From NCBI GenBank assembly GCA_942492115.1, contig CALODL010000024.1, positions 248,001 through 312,000 on the forward strand: DNA of 64,000 nucleotides. Direction: 5' to 3'. The translations under genes and the position numbers were made by a program. Positions 44,489 to 52,816 of this stretch are shown one piece after another. Within the stretch, counting starts at the first letter, position 1; the number at the start of each line of letters is the position of its first letter. The DNA is from CALODL01 sp942492115. Its GTDB lineage: Bacteria > Planctomycetota > Phycisphaerae > UBA1845 > CAIVHJ01. The notes beneath the pieces are model-generated. The model was not told the DNA's origin. It saw only the letters and a list, made by a program, of their open reading frames with translations, and made no database searches.

Positions 44489-46212
44489 GGTGCCCCTCCG
44501 CCAGAGTACAGGCCTTCGTCTGCCGTAACACGCAAGACCTCTTCGAGGCTTGATTCGCCTGCCTCGACACGCGCGAGGCCATCTTCCCGAAGTGTGACGA
44601 ATCCTGAACCACTCAGGTAATCGCGAATCTGACGCTCATCGGGCCGCAGGTGAATCAACTCTTGCAGTCCCTTGTCGATGGCCATGACTTCGTAGATACC
44701 CAACCGGCCCTTGAAGCCCGAGTTGTGGCACATCTGACAGCCCTCGCCACGCTGGAACAGTTGGTCGTTGCGTTCGACCCAACCGGCACGCTCGAGGACG
44801 TCCGACGGTGGGTAGTAGGACGTTCGACAACTTGGACAAATCGTTCGCGCCAAACGTTGGGATACCGCGCCCATCAATGCGGTAGCCACCAGATAGGGCT
44901 CAATGCCCATATCAATCAGGCGCGTGACCACGCCGGGCGAATCGTTCGTATGAATTGTCGACATGACCAGGTGACCCGTTAGCGCAGCCTGCACCGCCAC
45001 GCGCGCCGTATCGTGATCACGAATCTCCCCGACCATGATAATGTCGGGATCCTGACGCAAGATTGAACGCAGGGCACGGGCGAAGGTCAGTCCAACCTGT
45101 TCGTTGACCTGAATCTGGTTGATCCCCTCGAGCTGATACTCGACCGGATCTTCAACGGTCACGATGTTGGACTCGTCGCTGCGAATGAGATCCATCGCCG
45201 AGTACAAGGTCGTGGTCTTGCCGCTTCCCGTTGGTCCGGCGACAACGACGAGACCGTGCGGCTGGCGGAGAATGTGGCGAAAACACTCGAGGTTGGGTCC
45301 GGCAAGCCCGAGCTTGGCCAGCTCGAAAGTCAGATTCGAGCGATCGAGAATTCGAATGACAATCTTCTCACCCAGAATCGTAGGCATGGTCGACACGCGA
45401 AGATCGACTCCCCGGCCATCGGCGACAATGTGTACGCGGCCTTCCTGAGGCAGGCGTTTCTCCGCAATGTCCATTCGGCCGATGACCTTAACGCGCGAGA
45501 CGATCGCAGCATGCATGGAAACCGGTGGGGACATCAACAACCGCAGTTGGCCGTCGATGCGATAGCGGATGCGCGTGTTGTGTCGCGTTGGTTCGATGTG
45601 AATGTCACTCGCGCCGTCGCGCATGGCATTGAGCAGGACGAGACTGACGAGATTGACGATTGGACTACCGTCAACCATTTTGTCGAGATTGGTCAGTGGC
45701 CCTTCGTCGACGGCCTCGACCTCGGAGATGCGCACATCACTCTCTTCGATCGACGCGAGATAGGCGTCGACCTCGACCTCTTCGCCCAGATACTTGGACT
45801 GGAATTCCTCGATATTGGCCTTGAGCGCTAAAACGGCATTGATTCTGCAGCCGGTCAGTTTCTGCAGGCGATCAATCGTCGGCAACGACTGGGGTTCTGA
45901 CATCGCCACGGTCACGGTGTCCCGGACCCTGAACATCGGCAGCACATTGATCCGTGTCGCTTCATCGCGATCGATGAGTTTGGCAACCTTGGGGTCGATC
46001 AGACCATGCCGTAGAACGACTCCCTTGACCCCGAGTCGACCTGCCAGTGTATTGACCAGAATCGGAGCACTGAGCACCCCCATTTCGACCAGTGTCTGCC
46101 CGAGGTGGTCGCCACTCGAATCCTGCGATGCCAGGGCTTCCTCCAGTTGGGTCTGGGTAATGGCCCCTTCGGACACCAGCTGCTCGCCCAGTCTTTGAGT
46201 CTTTCCAATCAC
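44485..46212 (-). CDS. pilB: PilB-type assembly ATPase
   Basis: A 575-residue extension ATPase and first gene of the pilB-C-M-N-O-P operon. The N-terminal MshEN domain (about 1-150, starting MIGKTQRLGEQLVSEG) is followed by Walker A GPTGSGKTTTLYSAM at about 326, Asp box VTVEDPVEYQLEGINQ, Walker B DIIMVGEIRDHDTARV and His box LVMSTIHTNDSPGV. Zinc-binding cysteines are CPSC and CQMCHNSGFKGRLG. The name PilB follows its operon partners. Confidence 0.92.
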   Translation of the reverse strand: MIGKTQRLGEQLVSEGAITQTQLEEALASQDSSGDHLGQTLVEMGVLSAPILVNTLAGRLGVKGVVLRHGLIDPKVAKLIDRDEATRINVLPMFRVRDTVTVAMSEPQSLPTIDRLQKLTGCRINAVLALKANIEEFQSKYLGEEVEVDAYLASIEESDVRISEVEAVDEGPLTNLDKMVDGSPIVNLVSLVLLNAMRDGASDIHIEPTRHNTRIRYRIDGQLRLLMSPPVSMHAAIVSRVKVIGRMDIAEKRLPQEGRVHIVADGRGVDLRVSTMPTILGEKIVIRILDRSNLTFELAKLGLAGPNLECFRHILRQPHGLVVVAGPTGSGKTTTLYSAMDLIRSDESNIVTVEDPVEYQLEGINQIQVNEQVGLTFARALRSILRQDPDIIMVGEIRDHDTARVAVQAALTGHLVMSTIHTNDSPGVVTRLIDMGIEPYLVATALMGAVSQRLARTICPSCRTSYYPPSDVLERAGWVERNDQLFQRGEGCQMCHNSGFKGRLGIYEVMAIDKGLQELIHLRPDERQIRDYLSGSGFVTLREDGLARVEAGESSLEEVLRVTADEGLYSGGGAP

Positions 46213-46273
46213 GTGGCTGTCCTACCGATTGTAGTTTCGCTCGAGTTGCCCAATTGATGCACGGCTCACCAGT

Positions 46274-46612
46274 TCAATTCATAAAACTCCTGACGGCATC
46301 ATGGACGTCGTCAAACAGTTCGAACTCGTCAAGCTGGTCAGTGATATAGAGAATCTCTCGGGCGGTGGCCGTCAGCGTAGCAAGCTTGAGCTTGAGGCTG
46401 CGATTCTTCAATTCATCCGCAACCTGCAGAAGCGTATCCAGGCCGACGCTGTCGATGAATGCCACATCCTGCATCGATATGACGATGTGCGGATTCGGTG
46501 AAGCCATCTGTCCCCGAATGGTCCCGAGAAACTCCTCGGCGTTGTCCTCGCCCAACGTCCCGTCCGGCAGGATGACATCGACGCTTCCAACGCGCTGGCA
46601 TGTGATCTTCAT
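46274..46612 (-). CDS. STAS-domain anti-sigma-factor antagonist-type protein
   Basis: A 112-residue stand-alone STAS domain (SpoIIAA/RsbV type). The strand-helix pattern GTLGEDNAEEFLGTIRGQ and IVISMQDVAFIDSVGLDTLL fit the family. The Ser in DSVGLD is at the site phosphorylated by partner kinases. Such proteins bind anti-sigma factors or act in partner-switching relays; here it starts nine bases after the histidine kinase stop, so the two are cotranscribed. No RsbW-type serine kinase is next to it, so its partner is unknown. Confidence 0.88.
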   Translation of the reverse strand: MKITCQRVGSVDVILPDGTLGEDNAEEFLGTIRGQMASPNPHIVISMQDVAFIDSVGLDTLLQVADELKNRSLKLKLATLTATAREILYITDQLDEFELFDDVHDAVRSFMN

Positions 46613-46621
46613 CGGATCCCC

Positions 46622-48556
46622 TTATGCTGGCTGTGTCGTGCCACCCAGTGTTCGCGCCTTGATCGGCACATCGACAACGAATTCTGAGCCGTGGCCTTTT
46701 GTACTGATTACCCTGATGTCACCACCATGCTGACGAATGATCTCACGCGCCGTATACAGACCCACACCGCTGCCGACCTCCTGGCGGACTTCCTCGCAAT
46801 CAACGCGATACATCTGCTCGAAGATCTTCTCGTGATGCTCTTCGTCGATGCCAATGCCAGTGTCCTTGAATGAGATCTTGACGCGATCGCCGGCCAATGT
46901 GCAGCCCACCACGACCGCCCCACCGGACGGTGTATACTTCAAGGCGTTGCCCAGAAGGTTGTTGACCACAACGGCAATCTTGTCACGATCGGCATGAAGT
47001 GTAGGCAACTTGGAAGGCAGCTCGGCGCTGATCTCCACTTCCTTGACCTCGGCAGTGGCCCGCAGATCGCGCACCGCCTCATTCAAGAGCTCCAGCAGAT
47101 TCACGTTGTCGCACCTGATGTGCATGGTTCCGAGATCGATTTGTGACTGACTGAGCATCTCTTCAACCAGTCGGGACAGTCGCCGTGTTTCCTTCTGGAT
47201 GACGTTGAAGCACTCCTTCTGAATCTCCGGATCATCGATTTCACCCAAGGTTTCAGTGTACGCGCGGATATTGGTCAATGGTGTGCGTAACTCGTGAGTC
47301 ACCTGGTTAACGAACGCCTCGCGCGCTTTCTCAGCTCGCGCCAACTGGCTGACGTCGGAAATCAAAATCACCGCGCCGCCCTTGCGGTCATTGGCCACCA
47401 CGGGCAGTATCTTGATGCGGAAGGTCCGACCGCTGGCACCCTCGATACGCACCGAGCGCGCCTCGAACTGACCACCTTCTTGCAGACCATCCCTTAATTG
47501 AGCCGTGTACTCCGCTCCAGCCTCGGACACCGGTAGCTCGTCGATGGTCTGGCCACGATAGGCCCGTGGCCCCTCACTCCCACTGACGTCCATGCCAAGC
47601 AAACGACACGCCATGGAGTTGATGTAGCCGACGCGCACCCCGTCGACGAGGTGGATGATGCCTTCCGGAATCACGTCAGTCGCATCCACAAATTCGGTCG
47701 ATGCATTGCGCTCGAGGGCATGGCTCAACTCACGGTAGGCCGTATTCTGGCCCAGTGATTCACGCATTTCTTCGAACAGACTGATCAGCTGGTTCCACGA
47801 TGAGGCCACCCACCCGGCCTCGCTGGCCAGACGCAAGCTGGACAGCTCTTCTTCGAGGGTGTTTTGGTGGCTGACCAGGTTGGTACCGATGCTCGCCAAC
47901 GGCCTGATGTAACTGTGCAGGATCCAGCACAACGCCGCGGTCACCAGAACCGCCAACACGCCGATGGCCACAGCCCACACATCCCCTGACGCAGTCGTCG
48001 CCGCCAACGCCGTGCCACTGACCACCGCCTCCAGCATCCACTTGCGCGGCGTGAGCACCGGGACTGGGCAACGCACGGTCACACGTTCCAACATGGGATC
48101 GTCGCGGTGCTCCCATGACCAGGTCAACTCAGCTGGCCATTGGGCGCCGAGTCGTGCGGCCTGCCAGTGATCGGTGCCGATCTCCTCGCGGCGCGTCGAA
48201 CAGATGATTCGACCGTTGGAGTCAACGCCGCGCAGGCTGTCGAACACGCCTGTGCTGTTGTAGTTGACGACAGTTGTCTGAATGAGGCTTTGATCATCGA
48301 GATCGATCGCAGACAGGCCGGCAGCGAGACCATCAATCGACAGAGCCAGGGCTCGTACGGTGCCGTGACGTGTATGGGCGTCATGACTCTGTGTGGCGCG
48401 CCACAGAATGGTGCCCACGGCAGCAATGTGCGCCAACAAGACGATGACGAGCACGCTGCGCGCAACGGGCCATCGCTTTAGAAAACCAATCTGGATACCA
48501 CGAAAGGCCAAGTCCAGTCTCTCCGTGACTGCGCATATCGGACCTTGCCCGCCCAT
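46622..48556 (-). CDS. membrane PAS-domain sensor histidine kinase
   Basis: A 644-residue sensor kinase. Two membrane helices (about 25-46 and 195-215) flank an extracytoplasmic sensor of about 150 residues, then a HAMP-like linker, a PAS domain (about 310-420; VDGVRVGYINSMACRLLGM) and the kinase core. The H-box is FVNQVTHELRTPLTNIRAYT (the His is the phosphorylation site). ATP-binding boxes are VVNNLLGNALKYTPSGG (N), FKDTGIGIDEEH (G1) and VGSGVGLYTAREII (G2). ATG 48556 follows CCAGGAT; an in-frame GTG-type start lies at 48637. No response regulator gene is adjacent, and the STAS protein downstream is its only operon partner. Confidence 0.9.
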   Translation of the reverse strand: MGGQGPICAVTERLDLAFRGIQIGFLKRWPVARSVLVIVLLAHIAAVGTILWRATQSHDAHTRHGTVRALALSIDGLAAGLSAIDLDDQSLIQTTVVNYNSTGVFDSLRGVDSNGRIICSTRREEIGTDHWQAARLGAQWPAELTWSWEHRDDPMLERVTVRCPVPVLTPRKWMLEAVVSGTALAATTASGDVWAVAIGVLAVLVTAALCWILHSYIRPLASIGTNLVSHQNTLEEELSSLRLASEAGWVASSWNQLISLFEEMRESLGQNTAYRELSHALERNASTEFVDATDVIPEGIIHLVDGVRVGYINSMACRLLGMDVSGSEGPRAYRGQTIDELPVSEAGAEYTAQLRDGLQEGGQFEARSVRIEGASGRTFRIKILPVVANDRKGGAVILISDVSQLARAEKAREAFVNQVTHELRTPLTNIRAYTETLGEIDDPEIQKECFNVIQKETRRLSRLVEEMLSQSQIDLGTMHIRCDNVNLLELLNEAVRDLRATAEVKEVEISAELPSKLPTLHADRDKIAVVVNNLLGNALKYTPSGGAVVVGCTLAGDRVKISFKDTGIGIDEEHHEKIFEQMYRVDCEEVRQEVGSGVGLYTAREIIRQHGGDIRVISTKGHGSEFVVDVPIKARTLGGTTQPA

Positions 48557-48788
48557 ATCCTGGACGGCGCATCGTATGTGGTATCGAAGCACTGCGAGTG
48601 GGGCTTGACTTGCGCGGAAAAACGCCGAAGGAGCCACGGCGTGGCCCGCTTATGGGTCCACGCGCCCGTCGTGGCGGCGGATCAGGGAGCGGTGATGGAC
48701 AATCTGCCAGTGAATCCAGGCCTTGTGGAGTACTCCGGACTGTCTGAAGAATCCACTCGGCAATGTACGTGCCCGCAGCGACAAACGC

Positions 48789-49724
48789 CTAGAGGTTGTC
48801 CTTGTACCAATCGATGGCCTGGCGGAGACCTTCCTCGAACATCAGCAGCGGCGCGAAACCGAGCACCTCCCGGGCCAGCGCGATATCCGCCAGGGAGTGT
48901 TTAACATCGCCTGCTCGCGTATCGGCGTACTCGGGCTTGATATCTTTCCCGAGCAATTCGTTGATCTGCTGGATGATGGCATTGATACTGATCCGTTCCC
49001 CACAAGCGATGTTAACAACCTGGCCGCAGAGGCCATCGGCCTGGGCCGCCAGCATATTGGCGTGAACGACGTTGTCCACATGGGTGAAGTCCCGCGTCTG
49101 CTCACCGTCGCCATAAACCAACGGTTGACGTCCCGCAAGAATGGCGCTGACGAACGCCGGGATGGCGGCCGCATACTGGCTTTGAGGATCCTGGTAGGGA
49201 CCAAAGACGTTGAAATAGCGAAGCGAGACCGCCTGCATGCCGTAGGTCTTGCAGAACACGCTGCAGTAGTACTCGCCAACAAGCTTGTTGAGTGCGTATG
49301 GGCTCAGTGGACTGGGCATCATACCCTCGTGCTTGGGCAAATCAGGCTGGTCACCGTAGGCCGAACTGCTGGCCGCGTAGATCACGCGGGGACACCCTGC
49401 GTCACGGGCGCCCATCAGCACGTTAAAAGTGCCGTCGATATTGACCGCGTGGGAATCGGCAGGCTTGTCGACTGACCGTGGAACGGAAGGCAGGGCTGCT
49501 TCGTGAAACACGGCATCCATGCCCTGACACGCCTTGCGACAGGCCGCATCATCACGAATATCGGCTTCCATGACCTCGACGTCATCACGCACCGGTGCGA
49601 GGTTCTGGATCTTGCCCGAGCTGAAGTTGTCGAGAACACGCACGGTGTGGCCTTCACGGACCAACCGCCGGGCAATATGGGACCCGATAAAGCCCGCGCC
49701 GCCAGTTACCAGATAGTTCGCCAT
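48789..49724 (-). CDS. NAD-dependent nucleotide-sugar epimerase
   Basis: A 311-residue extended short-chain dehydrogenase of the UDP-glucose/UDP-N-acetylglucosamine 4-epimerase type. The Rossmann loop is GGAGFIGSHIARRLV, the NAD-specificity Asp is in VLDNFSSG, and the catalytic set is Ser in YAASSSAYG and Tyr-Lys in YALNK. Substrate-side motifs are FNVFGPYQDP and YGDGEQTRDFTHV. The family converts UDP-hexoses at C4 for surface polysaccharides; the exact sugar cannot be told. AAAGGAA precedes the ATG. It is divergent from a lipoprotein gene and the only sugar enzyme nearby. Confidence 0.92.
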   Translation of the reverse strand: MANYLVTGGAGFIGSHIARRLVREGHTVRVLDNFSSGKIQNLAPVRDDVEVMEADIRDDAACRKACQGMDAVFHEAALPSVPRSVDKPADSHAVNIDGTFNVLMGARDAGCPRVIYAASSSAYGDQPDLPKHEGMMPSPLSPYALNKLVGEYYCSVFCKTYGMQAVSLRYFNVFGPYQDPQSQYAAAIPAFVSAILAGRQPLVYGDGEQTRDFTHVDNVVHANMLAAQADGLCGQVVNIACGERISINAIIQQINELLGKDIKPEYADTRAGDVKHSLADIALAREVLGFAPLLMFEEGLRQAIDWYKDNL

Positions 49725-49855
49725 GGGTCTGTTCCTTTCGCTCCCGAATCCAGGCTGAGCGGGTCATATTACAAGCCACCGCACCGCTTGTCCTATTCGA
49801 CCACTTCGAGTTCTGCATTGACACTACATTTCCAAGAGCTAGACTTGCGGCCGCA

Positions 49856-50404
49856 ATGCGTAACCACCCCATCACCGTGACCGTGCTGTGCACTATTCTC
49901 GGAGCCCTCTGCGGCTGCCAGCCGTCCGCGCAGCATCTGCCCGCCGCCAGGCCCATGCTCGAAACCATATCCGCCAGGCACATCGAGATCGTCGCACCGC
50001 TGTCTCAGCCAACCAGCCTCGATGATGACAACGTCCCGGACGGGTTCACGGTGGTCGTGCGGACGGCCGATGCCCAGGGCGATCCCGTCAAGATCACCGG
50101 GGCCATCCTGTTCGAGCTGTACAGCTATCGCCCCGCAGCGGCCGATCCCAAAGGGCGGCTCATCCAGACCTGGAATCACACGCTGGCCACGGCTGATGAT
50201 CAGACGGCCTACTGGAATCGCCTGACCCGCATGTACGAATTCCCCTTGATGATCGGAGACACGACGATCCCCCACAAGGAGCGTCTGGTCATGGTCGCAC
50301 GCTACACCGATCCATGGGAACAACGGCTGGAACACGAAGTCCAGCTCGATATCGCGGCACACAATGCGGCGCTACGCCGCCGATTGGATCAGCCTCGCCG
50401 ATGA
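49856..50404 (+). CDS. lipoprotein, unknown function
   Basis: A 182-residue predicted lipoprotein: MRNHPITVTVLCTILGALCGC with a textbook lipobox. The mature part looks like a beta-rich domain of about 100 residues (VPDGFTVVVRTADAQGDPVK, ILFELYSYRP, ERLVMVARYTDPWEQRLEHE). No catalytic motif or known family is recognised. Its last 16 bases overlap the C-terminal end of the anti-sigma gene on the opposite strand, so the two genes converge tightly. The ribosome site is weak. Confidence 0.72.
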   Translation: MRNHPITVTVLCTILGALCGCQPSAQHLPAARPMLETISARHIEIVAPLSQPTSLDDDNVPDGFTVVVRTADAQGDPVKITGAILFELYSYRPAAADPKGRLIQTWNHTLATADDQTAYWNRLTRMYEFPLMIGDTTIPHKERLVMVARYTDPWEQRLEHEVQLDIAAHNAALRRRLDQPRR

Positions 50405-51816
50405 CCGATGCGCGGAATCGGTGGTTGCTGCGGGGTCTTGGGTCGGACCGGCGCAGGAGTTGGGCCTGATTCGATGGCCGTAGGCGTCCTGGGCTGGACA
50501 ATCCGAAGGATCAACGTCACACGATCGAGCGTCACGTTCTGGCGTTGCGGACGAGCGCGTCTCCCGGCACCGGCCGATTCCTTCTTCTTGGAATCTGCCA
50601 ACCGCACGATATGACCTGACAGCGCGTCGAGATCAGCGGGCGCGTTGGCTGCGGGCTGTCGCGATGCCCCATCCGCCATTTGATCTCCGACCCCCTCATC
50701 TGTGTCATCCGTTGCAAGAGCACCGTAGTACGCTGCCCAATCCGCTGCCTCTGGGGCAGTTTCCGTCCTCTTGAAGTCCAGCAACATGGCGGGCCGCTCC
50801 ATGATGCTTTGAGTCAAGGCCAGGCCCGTGATCTTCTGGTCACCGACGCGCAGCTCGACCGCTTCCGGATCGACGGCGGATTCTTGACCTGCATAGTCTT
50901 CCAGCAACTCCGCGATGTCTCTTGGTGTAGCGGAAAGTATGTACTGTTGATCATCCACCGCACTCGACATCAGCCCCCGCAACGCCATGGCATCTTTCGG
51001 TGACCGCTGCCCAACCCAACGCTTTACAAAACCGGCGACCTCGCTCGGCCCATCAAACGTCAAAGTCAACTGCATCAGTGTATGTGGTGCGATCGCATGG
51101 TCCTCATCGGTAACGATGCTGGTTTCCAGAAGCGCCGCATGGGTCTCACCATTGGGCCGGAAGACCGGCGACGCCAAGTCCATGGCCGGTTTACTGACAG
51201 CTGCGCTGCCATTGACCGTCGCCGCGTCAGTGTTCAGTGCCTGCACATCCAATCCCGGTGGCAGCTCTCCCCCGACCATGGCCACGGGTTCGTTCATGGA
51301 CTTGCCGAGGTCCGTCCTCGCATTGGGTGCGGCATCGCCTTCCGCAAGCGACACCTCGTCTGTATGGGCAGGAACATCGGACTTGCGTGCCGCCCTCATC
51401 TCAAGAGTGGCTGGTGCGGGGGTGGCTGGCGCCTGGGCAAGCTCGAGCTCCATCGTGCCGTCCCGTTGGCTGACGATCACCGTTCCGGCCACACCAATCA
51501 TCAGGACGATCACCGCCGCGGCAGACCAGGCAGTCCAGTGCAACCTGGGTCGCATCGGCTCTTCGACTTCGCCCAGAAGGATCTGGCGCTCCGCTGCAGC
51601 CATGACGTCCTCTGCAAATCCAGCCGGGGCCTGAATAGCGGGACCGTCGCGCAGCGCCAACTGAATGCCGTGAAGCTGCTCGAGCAACGCCGCCGCCTCA
51701 GTGTCCCGCGCGACAAGCGCCTCGACTTCGGCCCGCTCGCGGGCATCGAGCTCGTCATCCAGGTATGCGCTGAGTAATTCAACCTGCGCCGAGTTGTCTT
51801 GACTGTTCATCCCCAC
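50389..51816 (-). CDS. membrane anti-sigma factor with long exported region
   Basis: A 475-residue protein cotranscribed with the ECF sigma gene. The N-terminus is the anti-sigma pattern LLSAYLDDELDARERAEVEA, without the zinc HisCysCys set, followed by an ASD-like helix. A membrane helix at about 98-120 (AAVIVLMIGVAGTVIV) puts the remaining 350 residues outside the cytoplasm. This part is acidic, Ala-rich and holds a folded stretch (PHTLMQLTLTFDGPSEVAGF, QYILSATPRDIAELLEDYAG). It presumably holds the sigma factor at the membrane until a signal arrives; the signal is unknown. The start is GTG, or ATG two codons on. Confidence 0.8.
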   Translation of the reverse strand: MGMNSQDNSAQVELLSAYLDDELDARERAEVEALVARDTEAAALLEQLHGIQLALRDGPAIQAPAGFAEDVMAAAERQILLGEVEEPMRPRLHWTAWSAAAVIVLMIGVAGTVIVSQRDGTMELELAQAPATPAPATLEMRAARKSDVPAHTDEVSLAEGDAAPNARTDLGKSMNEPVAMVGGELPPGLDVQALNTDAATVNGSAAVSKPAMDLASPVFRPNGETHAALLETSIVTDEDHAIAPHTLMQLTLTFDGPSEVAGFVKRWVGQRSPKDAMALRGLMSSAVDDQQYILSATPRDIAELLEDYAGQESAVDPEAVELRVGDQKITGLALTQSIMERPAMLLDFKRTETAPEAADWAAYYGALATDDTDEGVGDQMADGASRQPAANAPADLDALSGHIVRLADSKKKESAGAGRRARPQRQNVTLDRVTLILRIVQPRTPTAIESGPTPAPVRPKTPQQPPIPRIGHRRG

Positions 51817-51877
51817 AATCTTGTCCTATTGGGCTCTCAGTCTCCGCTTTCTACCTGCTGACTCTCCAACATCGGCA

Positions 51878-52483
51878 TCAGCAGGTCACGCAGGCCAGCC
51901 GCGCACGGTGCAACCGGGAACGCACCGTGCCCAGCGGGATTTCCAGGATGTCCGCGATGGCCCGGTAGTCGAATGACTCCATGTCGCGCAGCACGAGAAT
52001 GACGCGTTGCTCCTCCTCGAGCTGCCCCAGTGCCTGGTGCACTGCCCGTCTCCGTTCCTTGGCATCCAGCGTCTCGACCGGCCGGCCAGCTGCAGGACTC
52101 TCGTGTCGATTCTGCGCCGCCATCATTTGAAGGCCGGCGGCCTGGCCGTCGTCCCCCGCGCTGCGCATCTGGCTTTCCAGGTGCACGCGCACAGTCTTCC
52201 GTCGGCGACGCTCCGTGAGCGCCAGGTTGACGGCAATACGATAGATCCAAGTGTAGAAACTGCTTTTGCCCTCGAACTGCCTGATGGCCCGCAAAGCCTT
52301 GAGGAAGGCTTCCTGGGCCAGATCCTTGGCCGCCTCTGGATCGCTGGTCAGCCGCAGACACACTGCGTAAATGCGATCTTGATAGGTTCGGACCAGACAC
52401 TCGAAAGCTCCGTGATCGCCAATCTGAACACGCCTGACCAGTTCTCGATCATCGGGTGACGTACTATTCGGCTGAGTGGCCAA
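51878..52483 (-). CDS. ECF RNA polymerase sigma factor
   Basis: A 201-residue sigma-70 family protein of the extracytoplasmic-function class. Region 2 is clear (DHGAFECLVRTYQDRIYAVC, DLAQEAFLKALRAIRQF, FYTWIYRIAVNLA), followed by a loop and region 4 (ALGQLEEEQRVILVLRDMES, YRAIADILEIPLGTVRSRLH). The frame stops right after LHRARLACVTC; one inserted base would extend it to the more usual end RARLALRDLLMPML and a stop at 51837. A one-base loss or reading error is likely but not certain. A TTG start at 52483 with GGGAGG upstream is preferred to a GTG at 52537, which would lie at the predicted transcript start. Confidence 0.83.
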   Translation of the reverse strand: MATQPNSTSPDDRELVRRVQIGDHGAFECLVRTYQDRIYAVCLRLTSDPEAAKDLAQEAFLKALRAIRQFEGKSSFYTWIYRIAVNLALTERRRRKTVRVHLESQMRSAGDDGQAAGLQMMAAQNRHESPAAGRPVETLDAKERRRAVHQALGQLEEEQRVILVLRDMESFDYRAIADILEIPLGTVRSRLHRARLACVTC

Positions 52484-52542
52484 CCCGGCCTCCCGATAGC
52501 GGTTGGACGATTCACGAAACCCCGCGGTTCCGCACACCTGGC

Positions 52543-52563
52543 ATTATACGTCCGAGAACGGAC
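52543..52563 (-). promoter_or_regulatory. TATAAT box with adjacent inverted repeat upstream of the sigma gene
   Basis: TATAAT (52543-52548, minus strand) is directly preceded by GTCCG-TTCT-CGGAC (52550-52563), which would lie in the -10/-35 spacer. No matching -35 hexamer exists at the usual distance. The palindrome could be an operator. The surrounding 52484-52816 region between the sigma gene and fliC holds no gene that I can support. Confidence 0.4.
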
Positions 52564-52816
52564 ATCGGAATGAGGGCCTGGGGACAAATTAGCGGAATGA
52601 TCACGTTCAGGAGCCGCGCAGTGAGCCGCCGAAGCCATTTTGGCCGCGTTTAGAGAATGAGCGTGTCTCTCCCCACGCGCGTTCCTCTTCCGGAGCTGAC
52701 TGTAGTGGTCCGCTCGCCGGCCGGGGCCCGGTGTCGGACCGCCTCGGCCGGTTTTGTCATGCGCCATTCACCGGATGGTCGGCGCGGAAGGACGTACCGT
52801 GACGACGAAGGCCGAC

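Noticed and set aside
51837..52400. A 187-codon minus-strand open frame overlapping the sigma factor
   Set aside because: Only its last about 20 codons look meaningful (LRDLLMPML), as the out-of-frame end of the sigma gene; the rest is a shadow.
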